A stretch of DNA of 64,000 bases from Glandiceps talaboti (GCF_964340395.1 NC_135558.1:13841501-13905500); one strand, 5' to 3'; positions 50,201-62,607 are shown, numbered from the stretch's first letter. Notes: generated by a model not told the origin, from the sequence alone. Numbers and translations: made by a program.

Positions 50201-50470
50201 CATTCAGAGAACACTGTGCAATGCCATGTATGTGGTAAAGCGTTCAAACACAAATATAAACTTCGAACACACTTAAATGTCCATTTTCGCACGAAAACAT
50301 TCAAATGTACGATTTGTTCGAAGGAATTTCTGGATAGGTCAAAAGTGAGGGTGCATATGATTTCATCGCATTCGGACGAACGACCTTTTAAGTGCGAAGT
50401 TTGTGAGTATACTTGTAAATTAAAAGGAAACCTCACAAAACACATGAGGATTCACTTTAAAGGGCGTTAA
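47201..50470 (+). CDS. C2H2 zinc-finger protein, 11 fingers, two exons
   Basis: Exon 1 is 47201-47269 (ATG in ATCATGGAAG) and exon 2 is 48542-50470; both junctions are phase 0 and give 665 residues. An N-terminal block of about 60 residues (17-75: TIQTLFRTGQELIEA, GCSVFIIVSEDGH) is followed by an acidic, disordered stretch. A basic patch at about 270-300 (KKKERKRKRP, KKKKP) is a likely nuclear signal. The fingers run from about 360 to 662: the first ends in Cys instead of the last His (CEKCGMAF ... HVLTGVC), then ten CxxC...H...H fingers. Linkers are mostly not TGEKP. It is therefore a probable sequence-specific DNA-binding nuclear factor; the target is unknown. No KRAB, BTB or ZAD domain is visible. 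I could not assign a specific orthologue. It is divergent with QSOX. Confidence 0.88.
47896..48004. mobile_element. 109-bp MITE with 19-bp terminal repeats and a perfect 9-bp target duplication
   Basis: The ends are TAGTCCTGCTTACAGACGG and CCGTATGCAAGCAGGACTA, matching as inverted repeats except for one to two bases. GAAAGGCCC flanks it on both sides (47887-47895 and 48005-48013). It lies in the zinc-finger gene's only intron. A relative lies at 10841-10982. Confidence 0.88.
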
Positions 50471-50473
50471 AGT

Positions 50474-50576
50474 TTGTCATATTTTGTCACGTCAGTGCCG
50501 TAAGGTCGTATCTACCTATGCGATTGCATAGCAGATATGATCTTACTGCACTGGCGCTACAATTTATGTAAAACAA
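50474..50576. repeat. Hairpin in the 3' region of the zinc-finger gene
   Basis: GTCAGTGCCGTAAGGTCGTATCT pairs with AGATATGATCTTACTGCACTGGC around TATGCGATTGCATA. It resembles the inner hairpin of the MITE at 25581-25720, so it is probably a related element that is transcribed in the 3' untranslated region. Confidence 0.65.
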
Positions 50577-50925
50577 TGGTCCACTTTGAAGGTATTGCCC
50601 AGGTGACAACGCGTATAATATGCAGTGGTCAAAACCACGATTTTATCATCCCCTGGCATGGTGATGTATTGCTGTTGTACTATACCAGTATACTGAAATT
50701 TGCAATAAATGTTTTTCTTGTATTAAATGGAAACACAAACAACAATTGTGGGTGGAATCTGTGTGACATGATAAATACAGTGACTGCATCAGTAAGCTTA
50801 CACTTTTGAACAAAAGGTTTTTCACTACAGTGCAGAGAATAAATCCAGTTTTGTTTATTTCTGCATTGTAGTTTATGACAGGTGTAAGCTTATGGTCTGA
50901 TGTTAGACATGCTTCTGCATCAGGA

Positions 50926-51062
<137 letters not shown>

Positions 51063-52796
51063 ATGAAAGAAAGAGAGCATGGTGATACTTCCATGGTGTG
51101 AATGTGTTTGTTTTATTAGATTATGAAACTTTGACCAAACATTAAGATACATGTAATACTAAAATGACAGAATGACATAAAATTTTGATTACTAATAAAA
51201 TACCAAACATCACTACAGTTTCGATTGCCAAGCCTCTTCATATGTGTACCGCGTACCTAAATTATGCCAATGTACCTCAGTGCCGAAACTACAAGTTTTT
51301 GCTGTGTATAATATATGTTTATTTTATGCACTGACTTTTGAGTGGAATATTAGATCCATGTCACAGACTGTGTCACTTTAATATGAACGTAACCATTTAC
51401 CTTTTAATGTCTGGTGATCATACAACCCTGTGGTAATTTCATTTTTGAGTAAAAGTGGTCAGAAAAGGATTCCTGCAAACAGTGCGATAGTATCATTAAC
51501 GGTACTTTGAGTTCCAAACACGACTACGGTCAAAACTACACTCTACTGAGCAAGGTTAAAGGTACAACACAAAGATAAAAAAAAAACATTAACTAAATTG
51601 TAGTAAAAATCGTCTTGGAGCTGATCTGTCCACAAAACATATCATTTTTCTCCAAATGGTAAGAATGCCCTTATTTTTATTTTCGTTTCGTTATTATGGT
51701 GTACAGTGTTTCTACGCTATATTCGACATTTATGCATAACCTTTTGGAATAGCGAAAACCACGAAGCGTAAGTACACTCTCTGGGGTGGTACCAGTGGCC
51801 AGCTCTGGTAGGAGTGTGTAGCCAGTGCTGGAAACCCCAAGTCCCATTTTAGACCCACTTTGACCAAAAATCCACACCCCATTTTAGACCATTACAGGTT
51901 TCTAAAAGATGAAAGTTTTACATTTTCGTTAGGAGGCAACACTGTGCGGCAATTAATGACAGTAATGATTTGATAAAAGGATAATGGACCACATTTCAGA
52001 CCAAGCAAATAAAACAAATAACGCAAAGTGGACGATAATTTAGACTCTTCAGCTAAAAAAAAAACAGACCCCATTTTAGGCCAAAGGGCTAGAAAGCACA
52101 CACGTACTCCCCAAATGGCGGCACAAATACATATATTCAAATAAGGGGAGTATCCCCCCCTCCCCCGATTGCACTCTGTCGTGTAGATTTGTCGGCTAAG
52201 ATATGCCGTATCTTAGTTCGTCAAATGTTTATCAGTCAGTTGAAATTTACAAGATGTGAACTTTGCCCTTTGCGCCAGTCAACGAAAGGAAAGTCCGATG
52301 GTCAAAATGCTGCTTCGGTAAACGTCGGATACATGAAAACATTCTTTGGCAATCTGTTATCAACGCCTGTTAATCCTCAACTTTTTTCTGGCAAGGAATA
52401 GTTGTTGAATGTTGTTGTTCTTTAAAAAAATGTATCCACGTAGTTTCAAGATACATAGGAAAGGGCAAGCCTTCTATTCACATCCCTAGGATTCACAGCC
52501 ATAGTCGTGAAACCACTACACCTCTTTACGGCAATGATGGAACAACACCATTTTATAGTCGATTTGAAGCCTGCGTAAATTTAAAGTTCATGACAAAACT
52601 ACTCAAAATGAAGCTTTGGAAAATATCCGATCCTCAACATTCAGTCAGACAGACAGACAGACAGACAGACACATACACACAGACACATACTCACTCCACA
52701 CATAAGTTATTGTCATCATACAGTTGAATCACAAAAAAGTAAAAACTTACACAATTGAAAACGACACTAGTTTTTCAATCATAATTAAACCAATAT

Positions 52797-52802
52797 TTTA
52801 TT
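52797..52802 (-). terminator. Poly(A) signal overlapping the coiled-coil gene stop codon
   Basis: Minus-strand AATAAA contains the TAA stop (52800-52798). If used, the 3' untranslated region would be only 10-30 bases. No other good hexamer was noted nearby. Confidence 0.45.
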
Positions 52803-54515
52803 TTTCAAACTTGTTCAAACTGACCGGTATCCAAACATCCTCTTCCACTTTTTCCTCACGTTGTTGTTTACGTACTTCTTGGCAACCATACCTTGCCTTC
52901 ATCTGATAGAACCACTGCATCAGTTCACTTTCTCTTGATCTCAAGAGACACTCATTAAAATAAACATGAGCTTCTCGTCTGTGTAGTGCAATTTCTCTTT
53001 CTTCTACAAAATCAATTTTTGACATCATTTCAATTTCATTATCACGAGCATTTCTCTGTCTTTCTTCTTCAAGCTTTCCCTCTCTATTCTCAATTTCCCG
53101 TTCTCTGTCTCCCATCACCGTCTCTCTTATCTCTATCTTTAGTATCTCCTTTTCAATTATCTGTATTTCTTCTTCAATATTTCCTTCTCCTTTCTCGACC
53201 TCTGCCTGTCTAGCAGCTAACACTGTCTCTCTTCCAGCTAACTGTAATACCTCCTTTTCCATTCTCTGTCTTTCTTCTTTAATCTTCCCTTCTCTCTTCT
53301 CAATTGCTACTTCTCTTTCTCTCAACATCGTCTCTCTTCCTTCAAACTTAAGTCTCTCCTTTTCCATTCTCTGTCTCAATTCTTCAATCTCTTCTTCTCT
53401 CTTCGCAACTGCTACTTCTCTGTCTGTCAACACTGTCTCTCTTCCTGCTAACTGTAATATCTCCTTTTCCGTTCTCTCTCTTTCTTCTTCAATCTTTCGT
53501 TCTCTTCGCTCTATTTCCCGCGTTCTATCTGTCAACACCGTCTCTCTTGCCGCTAAATTTAATATCTCCTTTTCCATTCTCTGTCTTTCCTCTTCAAACT
53601 TTCCTTCTCTCTGCTCCACTTCTCGCTTCGTCGCTGCCAACACCGTCTTGCTTCCCGCTAACTTTAATCTTTCAATTTCGAATCTTTGTCTTTCTACTTC
53701 AATATTTCCCTCTCTTCTATCTACTATTCCCTCTCTATCTGCTAACACCCTCTCTCTTACCACTAACTTTAGAATATCCTTTTCCAATCTTTGTCTTTCT
53801 TTTTCAATCTTTCCTTCTCTCTGCTCTACTTCTCGCTTGCTAGTTGTCAACATCGACTCTCTTCTCTCTAACTTTAGCAACTCCTTTTCAAATCTCTGTG
53901 TTTCTTCTTCAATCTTTCTTCGTCTTATCTCTACTTCTCGCCGCATGGTATCTTTCATATCTTCAACTCCCTTTTCTCTTCGTTCAACTTCTTTCCTTAA
54001 CCTTCTTACTTCGTTTGCTTCATTTCGTAAACTTCTCTCTCTATTTTCTAGTTTAAAGAGAGAATAATTATAATTCATATTGATATTGTCGTGTACTGTA
54101 TTAGTATGTAGGGCCTTTTTATCTCGTTCGTTACTATTATGATAGCTTTTATTTCGAGATGAGATGGAAAGGTCTTGTGATTTTTCTTAATTAACAAAAA
54201 AAAACTGTAATACTATATATAGAGCATTTCAGTCATGACACATAGATCGTTGTAAGTGTTGCATTAACTAGCATTGCCAGATACAACAAGCGACTCAGTG
54301 GTCCAATCATCGAAACCAAACTCTTGATAAACATCGCGTAAAGTTGATATCTTACCTTGATATACTCTCCTAGATACCAATCCAGGTGTGCAAAGGAATA
54401 CCTCAATACTCGACAACATGATTATTTCTTCATAGATACAGCAAGAGCAAAAGCCGCAAGCACGTCTGTCTATGTCTAACAGATGGTCTGTGTTAATGTT
54501 TGTGAATTCGATCAT
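52798..54515 (-). CDS. Unknown coiled-coil protein made of 35-residue repeats
   Basis: Two exons: 54515-54356 and 54047-52798, joined in phase 1 (donor CAAG/GTAAGA, acceptor TTTAAACTAG) to give 469 residues. The alternative is a single exon starting at Met 54078. The first 53 residues include a Cys cluster (ACGFCSCCIYEE). From about residue 85 to 370 there are eight to nine tandem repeats of exactly 35 residues, consensus like REGKIEEERQRMEKEIL then LAGRETVLTDREVEVE. Thirty-five residues is five heptads, so a long uninterrupted alpha-helical coiled coil is predicted. The DNA repeats are 105 bp. The C-terminus (YFNECLLRSRESELMQWFYQMKARYG) is non-repetitive. I do not recognise a family; likeness to trichohyalin-type or centrosomal proteins would be expected from composition alone. 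The stop codon lies within the AATAAA signal at 52797-52802. Confidence 0.72.
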
Positions 54516-55775
54516 GTGAAGAACGTAGGAACGTTTACTAGTATGACGTAGACTCTTTCGAACTTCTCAGGTTAAGATCTCGCATGCTGAGACCGTGCCC
54601 GGTCATCGCGCGAGATTATTTCATTGCGCTGTGCAAAACGTTATTCCGGGCATCGCAGCTGAACAGAATATATATTAACTGTACTGCATTGATCAATTGA
54701 TTGATTATTTTGTGTAACTACCTACAACCAAAAGTATCAAAAGGGTTTATTCGTACTGAAAGCCAAATACTTCACTGATAAAAATCTGGAATCAATTGTT
54801 TTAATGATTTGGGTTATAATACGCGACATGTAAGCACGAGCCAAAAGATTTGTGTTATATGGAGAGAAATGTAAGGTAAAGGCAATCTAGTCACCACTGT
54901 TGTGGGGTTATTGCCACATTACGCTATATATAAACATTCCATGTATCTTCTTCGACTTTGAAAAGGTCCGTAAAATCACAGCATGGAGGTACAGTAACAG
55001 TTGTTCATCTCGCTCGAATGGCGAACACATTTGGCCTATGGTGGCCCTTGATATTTTTAACTAACTAAAGATCGGTTTGAATTATCTTGAACAACGTTGT
55101 GTTTTTTTCTAAATCAATTTTACCTGTTCTTTTGGCTTTCAAATTGGCTACTAGTAGTACTACTACTACCACCACCACCACCACCACCACCACCACCACC
55201 ACCACAGGGGCACGTATTATTGCTTAGATTGCCGCCCTTGATTGCCGTTTTCTTAGGAAAATATCGTACAAATCCTACTGCTACAAATGTATCAATCTCT
55301 ATACTAGTAGAAATATATATATAGTCAAAATGTTGTTATATTTAGTCTGTAGACCAGGAAAACAACAATCTAAGAAATATTACACGCCCCTATGACTACT
55401 ACTGGTTGTAGGCAAGACTTGTTGACTCGTCGCGCCAGTGACTCGATTGACTGGACTTTTTTACTGCTACATAGCGCCCTCAAGTGGCGACCCTTAGGGG
55501 ATGTCGGCGACCCCTGTACAAAGTAGAATGTTTACCTTGTACCCGTATACAGAGCGAGATGTGATGGTATAGTATGATAATTTGGGTCTGGGACAGTCTA
55601 AGCATGGTGGTTTATACTTCCATAGTCTAAGTCATTCGAGGTCCTCCACCTGTGTGCCATTTTTATGTCACTTGCTAGTCTTACGCAGGCATGGAAGTAC
55701 ATGTACTCTGAAATTACGTAACGTAGTGTTATTCAAGTAATTGCTCTTTACACGTTCGATCACCGATCCGTCGCC
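54516..55775. promoter_or_regulatory. Divergent intergenic region between the coiled-coil gene and FOXRED1
   Basis: The start codons at 54515 (minus) and 55776 (plus) face away across 1.26 kb. The coiled-coil gene start is next to a small GC-richer patch (54570-54660, with GCGCGAGAT). A (CCA)n tract lies at 55163-55205. No gene was seen. Confidence 0.45.
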
Positions 55776-58700
55776 ATGCATCGCAGTGCAAATGTGATAC
55801 GTTGTGGAGTAAAAACATACACTGTCTCACGACGAATTCTCTGCCAACGCGTACCAAGCACGACCTTTCAACATCAAGTGACAAGATGTATGAGTTTTCT
55901 GAAAGACTTTAGGGACGGTCTTAAAACGGACAAAGCATTTTCGCCGTACGACTTTGGATGGAGAGAAGGCCCACTGCCAAACCAAGCAGACGTTGTCATC
56001 ATTGGTGGAGGGGTGATTGGCTCAAGCATAGCGTACTTTTTGAAAAGGAGAGATCCGCGAGATTTGAAGGTCGTGGTAGTTGAACGCGATCCCTCAGTAA
56101 GTGTTGCGCCCTCTATCTATATAATAGCATGAGATTGGCAAAAGTGTAACTTGAAGTCTTTAATCAGATTCATAGTACGGTATTGTATGTGTAGGATGTC
56201 TTCATTGACAACAATGACATAAACGGCTATGGCAGGAAATACGTCCCTGGTTATGGTCACATATATATAGGCTGAAGTGGCACGAGCTGAGTGTATGAAC
56301 TTTTCATTCAAGTGAAAATACTTATAAAAAGCTTCATCTAGATTATTCTAGTATATTGTTAATGTCGATGCATATTTTCCATGACATTACAATTTGTGTT
56401 CTTACATTACAGAACTGTTGATTATATAGTAGGGAGTTTCTGTACATTTTGTGATATGTATAATGAATTATGTCATCGGATAGTTTACAAGTTATATCCT
56501 CATACCAGGTTTGAGTTCAGTTAATTGCAAGTGATGGCTAAGTTTGCTTCAGTAGGTACAATAATGTGAGTACCTTTTAAATATGTTCGTGTAGGGTCTA
56601 TGGTTAAAACTACACCTATACACATATGTACTCAGCTTGTACCCCTTTAAGGTTATGACAACACCTCACCCTTGATAGAATTTTGAAAAGTTGTTTATAA
56701 TTATTTACTCATTTCAACAGACTTTGTTGTGATTTACTAGCCTACCTCTCAATCTGATTAAAATCTGATGTGGTGAAAGAGGCTAGATGTCTTTATTTAC
56801 CTCTATTTCCATCGTGTTGTGATATTTGTTTTGTTCCGAGTGATCACTGCCATCCCGACGTCTGACTCTGTGTAATAGACAATCCCGTTTGAATCTCAAG
56901 GACCTTGTAAGGTTTCTACAACCAATCAGCATGCTTCTTTCAAAATCATTCACAGAGTATGTGTTGAACTTCACGTGACTGTAAGGGTGGTTCGTTTGCT
57001 TGTTTTTTCAATTTCAACAGTGTGCGCACATGCCAATGTAATGCTCATCCTGATTGGCTACTCTAAAGCGCGAGATCTTTGAGATTCAAATGGGATTGTC
57101 TATTACACAAGGTCAGATGTGGGATGGCCGCGATCACTTGGAACAAAACAAATGTCACAACACTATGGAAATAGAAGTAAATAAAGTCATCTAGCCGCTT
57201 TCACAACAACAGATTTTAATCAGATTGCCTACCTATATAAGGCTTGAAGGACTAACTCTATCACACCACTTCAGCTATCCTATTAACCGCCATTTCATTG
57301 TCTTCAAATGGGGTATAATTTTCACTTACAATGTATAAAGTATAAATCCACTCTGCAAGAAACAGACATATGCAACAATCGCATTGCAATGCATACGATA
57401 TGAAGCACCCACTTTAAGACACCAACAAGAATAGGCCATTACCAATACTCCAAACAGGAAATTGAGAAAACAGCGCCCTCGCTCAGATTATGAGTATCAT
57501 CGATTCATCGTACCATTTCTTAAGAGCTTCATCCCATGGTAATATTCTGTAGAAGTGTAAATCAGGGATGTTTTTCATATTGTTCAGACATCAAGGAAAG
57601 CAGCAGTGCTCTATGATTAACCAAGTAACCTATACCATGTATACCCCCAAGGTACACACAGACAGGAAGTAGAGCGCCACTATGGCAAATTTTGGAAAGG
57701 CCTATTGTATCCGTTCTGACTTTTGTTCCTTCACAGCTTACTTCTTAAATTCTTCTGTTATATTTTGAGTAAGCATAACAAAAATAATGATGATAATTTT
57801 TTCTAGTACACAAGAGCTTCCACAGTGTTATCAATTGGTGGAATCCGACAACAGTTCTCACTACAAGAAAATATTCTCCTCTCCAAGTTCAGTTGTGAGT
57901 TTTTACACAATGTAAGGGAATATTTGACGGTGGATTATGAAGACCCTCCGGATGTCCAATTTCATCCCCAAGGTTACCTCTTTCTAGCCTCTGCAGAAGG
58001 TGCACAAACTTTGAAAGAAAATCATGCAGTACAAAGGTAGTAATTTTAACAGATTAATACATTAAAGTAACACAGGTCAAGTTTACAAAATTTCTTTTTT
58101 TTATTCAGGTGGTTTACAAAAAATCTCTATTGTGTACATCAAACATAAAGCTGCAGTATTAAAGTTGTACTATCTTGAACATTTTTTGAGACTTTAAAAA
58201 AAAATATAGATATAATGACTTACTTGTAATATTGTACACCCTGAACAGTAATGAACCACTTGTGGGTAATTATATTTGTGTAGCTGTACACATAGTATGG
58301 TACAATAAATGCAATCAAATCAATTTTGGGTCCATACCCAAAAATCAGCACCCCATCATGATTGCAGCCTACATGTATTTCTGCACTATGTGTATTGGTA
58401 AATAAAATCAACCGCTAATTAACATGTACACTATCTAATTATTGGTATTTTCTGTCAATATACATGTATTGTTGGTTGTCCAATCCAAAAAATAATATTC
58501 CAGTTACAGCCAGTGTAGCTTTAATAAATGCATGTAATAAAAAAATCATCTTGTTTCCACAGTTGATGTCATGCAATGAGGTTCTTTTTATATTTTTATA
58601 TACACATTTGAATTTAATATCCTTTTAATTTAGTCATCAATTTATTTAGCTATTATGCGGCTTTACGCCCTACTACCAGGTTCTAGTTCTGCTTCTAGCA

Positions 58701-61700
58701 AGTAAATATGTTCCAGGAAGAAATACAAGTGCCTATTAATACTCTGTGAAAATGTACCTCCTCAAAAAAAAAGACAACAAATGAACAAAAAGACAAACAA
58801 AAGAAAACCTCCAAAACCAAAACAAAATAAAAACAAACAAACAAACAAACAAAAACATATAACTTATTAGTTATACCCCTTTCATATGAACTGACATACT
58901 GTGAATTAAAAAAAATGGAATTTCATTTTATCAGGAGCACACACATGAACATTATTAGCAATATTAGCAGTTGTTTTATTCAGGACGATTACTTGGATTA
59001 TTCATGTATATATCAAAGAATCCAAGAATTGCATTTTAAATGTTATTCTTGACTGTTTTGTTGTCCTAAGGGAATGTAATGCCAACATTGAATTGTTAAG
59101 TAAAGCAAAGCTGAAAGAAAGGTTTCCATGGCTGAATACCAAAGATATTGAACTTGGTGCATGTGGTAAGTTTATTTTATCATTTGTGAAATTTAGAAAG
59201 TAATCACGAAAATAGATTAGCTGCATTCCAAATACATGTATGTCAAAGTGCTTGTTAGCACAACTGAACTGAGGTGAGATAGTATTATGTGCATTTAAAA
59301 TGATCGTGCGTGTGTGTGTATGCATGTGTGTTGTGTGTGTGCACATGTGAGTGAGTGTGCGAGTGTGCTGTGCATGTGTGTGCACATGCACGAGTATATG
59401 TGTGGTGTGGTACACGTGCATGTGCACAAGTGTGTTTGTGTTGTGTGTGTGTGTGCACACGCATGAGCGAGTGTGTGTATACATGATTCACTCATAATGA
59501 AAAAATGCTGGGCAGATTAAGTGAAATTTGATGGGTATGCCACTTTTGAGGTGCAGAGGGTAGGTTGTTCAAAGATAAATGATCCTATCAAAAATATGCA
59601 AATTGGGTCCAAGAATGTTATGCTTTGGTAACAAATCTTACATTGTAACTGGGTCTAAGCATTGTAAGGATGTTCCTAAGGATGACTGGATGACGAAGTG
59701 TGCAAGACAACATGATCCCATCATGAAAATGCAAATTATGGCCAAACTTAAAAACTACCGAGCAGTGGAAGTTTGTGAATAAATATAGCGATTTTGGTAA
59801 GAACTTCACCATGTAGATTGGTCTAGAATTATATTTGTAAATACTTTTTTTTGGTTCATCTTGTCTTCTGATCCTCTGACTTATACTCCATATCCCAAAG
59901 ACACTTGTTAATGATCTCTTGCAGGTGTTGGAAGTGAAGGCTGGTTTGACCCATGGACCTTATTGGACGCTTTCAAACGTAAAGCAATCTCATTGGGTGT
60001 CAAATATATTCATGGTGAAGTGTCAGGGTTTAAACTTAAACAAGAGAAATTAGTGAGCAGTGACAAAGTCAATAACCCTGAACATGGCAGTAAAATTAAG
60101 TATATTGAGGTAAAGAAAATCATATTTTTTCTTTCAAGAAAGAGTTAGAACACACAACAATAACATTAAATTTATGATGTCAACAAAAAAGTGTTTTTTG
60201 GAATTTCAAAGAGAAAGAAAGCAAAATTGGTAACAAACAGTTTGAAACAAATGAAAATTTCTACAGAGTGTCAAAATATTTTTTGGAATTGAATCCTAAT
60301 GTTCGCTCACCACCATTATGTTAGCCGTAACAAAGTTTGTTTATTACGCTTGTGTGATGTACATTGTGCGATCATCCATAACTAGAGATGCTAAAACAAA
60401 GTGTTATCTCCAGGCAGGATTTTCCTTGATTTATGACAGAATTTCAGCCCAAGAGTAGTTTGACATTATGCTAATAAATTGAATTCAAAATGGCCGTTGG
60501 GACTTGAGATGAGTGGAAGTTTACAAAGCAATCAAAAATGTGATGTATCCAAAAAATAAAATACATTTTACTCGGACATGCAGTCTAACAACCACTTTTA
60601 AATCATTTATTACTTCCGCAGCTTTCTTTGCCAAATAGTGACGAGGTCATTCCGTTATCCTGTAGTACTGTTATCAATGCTGCTGGAGCCAATGCTAGTG
60701 AGATTGCCAGACTTGTATCGATAGGTTTAGGTCCCGGAGTACTGGCTACACCATTACCAGTAGAAGCAAAGAAGAGATACGTTTTTCTCTTTCACTGTGT
60801 CAATGGACCGGACTGTGGAAGTCCTTTAGTTATAGACAGAAGTGGAACTTATTTCAGACAAGAGGGGATGTCTGGAAATTTCTTAGCTGGACTTTCACCA
60901 CAGGTTTTTGTCATTTTTTTTTCTTTGATTTTAATACACATTTTGACTCGTACAGGGTTGTCGGTGCCTAAAATTTAATCCACTTGCCTCGGTATTTTTG
61001 CCATTTTTCCTGCAACTACCCAAACGAAAAACTGATTGATTATTTTACAGTTATGTTTCCGAACTTTGATATAAAAAATACGACATTTAATAGAGGAAAA
61101 ATGACAAAAAACTTCACACGTATTTACAGTAACGTGTAGACTGCCCATATGATGTAACAGTGTCTGCTACAGAACATATGGACGTAGTCTTCGAATCATG
61201 TGACTATGGTGTGACGCGTAGAGCACACACATAAATATGTGCATCTAAAAATTTATTGTCTATGAACAAGACCCTGCTTCTAACTTTAGATTATCTCATT
61301 TCAGGAAGATGAGGAGCCTAGTGTAGAAGACCTTGAAGTTGACTATGATTGGTTCGAGGACAAAATATGGCCAACCTTAGCATATAGAGTTCCATCATTT
61401 GAAGCTTTGAAGGTAAGCATAATTGTGATAACCTAAGGGGTCAAATTATAGAACAGAATTCTGATAAACTAAGGGGTCAAATTATAGAACAGAATTCTCA
61501 TAACCTAAGGGGTCAAATTATAGAACAGAATGCTGATAAACTAAGGGGTAAATTATAGAACAGAGGGGTCAAATTATAGAACAGAATTCTGATAAACTAA
61601 GGGGTAAATTATAGAACAGACTTCTGATAACCTAAGGGATCGTTATAAAACAATTCTGATAAACTAATGATCAGATTATATAACAGAATTCTGATAACCT

Positions 61701-62607
61701 AAGGGGTCAAATTATAGAACAGAATTCTGATAACCTAAGGGGTAAATTATAGAACAGACTTCTGATAACCTAAGGGGTCATTATAAAACAATTCTGATAA
61801 ACATGATCAGATTATATAACAGAATTCTGATAAACTAAGGGGTCAGATTATAGAACAGAATTCTGATAAACTAAGGGGTCAAATTATAGAACAGAATTCT
61901 GATAACCTAAGGGGTCAAATTATAGAACTTAATTTTTTATAACCTAAGGGGTAACATATAGAACTTGCAAATCTAAAAGAGTCAAAAATTTTATCTGACC
62001 TAAAAAAGATAGGGGCTATATATTATAACATAGTACTCCAAAAGGAGATTTCCAAAATGGGAGAATGACATGACGATTGGTTGAGGTGTCCTCTAGGGGT
62101 CATGTGATCTCAAATGTGTATGCAAATCAAGGAGTACATTGTCAAGCATTTCTAAGCAGGGACAGCAATCCAATAATGACCAAGCCGTTAACAACAGCTT
62201 AATTGTGGGGTCTGTTTACTCTACAAAGACTTGTTTCTGAGTAAGAATTTACATTATTTATGCACTCAGAACAGTTTGATGATACCTGAATACTGTAGTT
62301 GGGTGCGGTTTCTTCCACAAAGATTTACCTGTGTTCTTCTTTTTTTTTACAGGTAAAAAGTGCTTGGGCTGGATATTATGACTACAACACAGTTGATCAG
62401 AATGCCATCGTTGGACAACATCCTATTATTTCTAATTTCTACTTTGCCAATGGTTTCAGCGGCCATGGATTACAACATTCACCAGCTATTGGTCGAGCAA
62501 TGAGTGAACTGATTTTAGATGGTGCTTTCACCACCATTGATTTATCCAGGTTTAGTTTCAATAGATTCATAGACAATCAACCAATCTTTGAAAGAAACAT
62601 CATTTAA
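55776..62607 (+). CDS. FOXRED1: FOXRED1, FAD-dependent oxidoreductase domain protein 1, complete
   Basis: Seven exons in phase: 55776-56096, 57807-58036, 59071-59165, 59925-60109, 60622-60903, 61305-61412 and 62353-62607. They give 491 residues, against 486 in human. The N-terminus is rich in Arg, Ser and hydrophobics without acids (about 1-40), as in a mitochondrial targeting peptide. A Rossmann FAD motif follows, [18 protein letters not shown] (73-89), ending in the ribose-binding Glu of VVVERD. Conserved family strings are [54 protein letters not shown] and GFSGHGLQ, with ILE-type NII at the C-terminus as in human. It belongs to the DAO family; human FOXRED1 is a mitochondrial inner-membrane-associated assembly factor of complex I. 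FAD-binding residues look intact. It is divergent with the coiled-coil gene. Confidence 0.95.
56275..56652. repeat. Palindrome-like pair of GGGGCACAAGCTGAG repeats in FOXRED1 intron 1
   Basis: The left end reads GGCACGAGCTGAGTGTATGAAC and the right end CTCAGCTTGTACCCCTTTAA. GGTTTGAGTTCAGTTAATTGCAAGTG near 56510 is the reverse of the other copies' CACTTGCAATTAACTGAACTCAAACC. Confidence 0.65.
56735..57235. mobile_element. 500-bp foldback element with arms of about 150 bases in FOXRED1 intron 1
   Basis: Left: CAATCTGATTAAAATCTG, AGGCTAGATG, TTTATTTACCTCTATTTCCA, TTGTTTTGTTCCGAGTGATC and TGTGTAATAGACAATCCC. Each is met by its complement on the right: GGGATTGTCTATTACACA, GATCACTTGGAACAAAACAA, TGGAAATAGAAGTAAATAAA, CATCTAGCCG and CAGATTTTAATCAGATTG. 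A short relative lies at 29165-29365. Confidence 0.88.
57432..57704 (+). mobile_element. Family-A MITE-like element, copy 3, in FOXRED1 intron 1
   Basis: Same orientation as 20950-21217. It keeps the best ends: AATAGGCCATT on the left and AAAGGCCTATT on the right. It stops about 100 bases before exon 2. Confidence 0.82.
59300..59480. repeat. TG-rich low-complexity tract in FOXRED1 intron 3
   Basis: Interrupted TG, TGTGCA and GAGTGTG units. On the minus strand it reads as false His/Thr-rich open frames. Confidence 0.9.
61425..61975. repeat. Minisatellite of about 36 bp in FOXRED1 intron 6
   Basis: About fifteen copies of a unit like TTCTGATAACCTAAGGGGTC plus AAATTATAGAACAGAA, with shorter variants (GGGTAAATTATAGAACAG). 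The array starts 12 bases after the exon 6 donor at 61413. Confidence 0.92.

Noticed and set aside
49324-50445. Minus-strand open frames opposite the zinc-finger exon
   Set aside because: Shadows of the zinc-finger coding sequence without any domain.
52189-52401. 70-residue open frame between the zinc-finger and coiled-coil genes
   Set aside because: Contains a CELC string but no domain, no upstream promoter sign and no partner exon; chance cannot be excluded.
53547-54067. Plus-strand Ser/Leu/Phe-rich open frames opposite the coiled-coil gene
   Set aside because: They are the antisense of Glu/Arg/Lys-rich repeats, which always stay open on the other strand.
59002-59484. 160-residue His/Thr-rich open frame on the minus strand
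   Set aside because: It is produced by TG-rich low-complexity DNA in a FOXRED1 intron.
61425-61975. CRISPR-like array in FOXRED1 intron 6
   Set aside because: Whole units repeat head to tail and there are no spacers.
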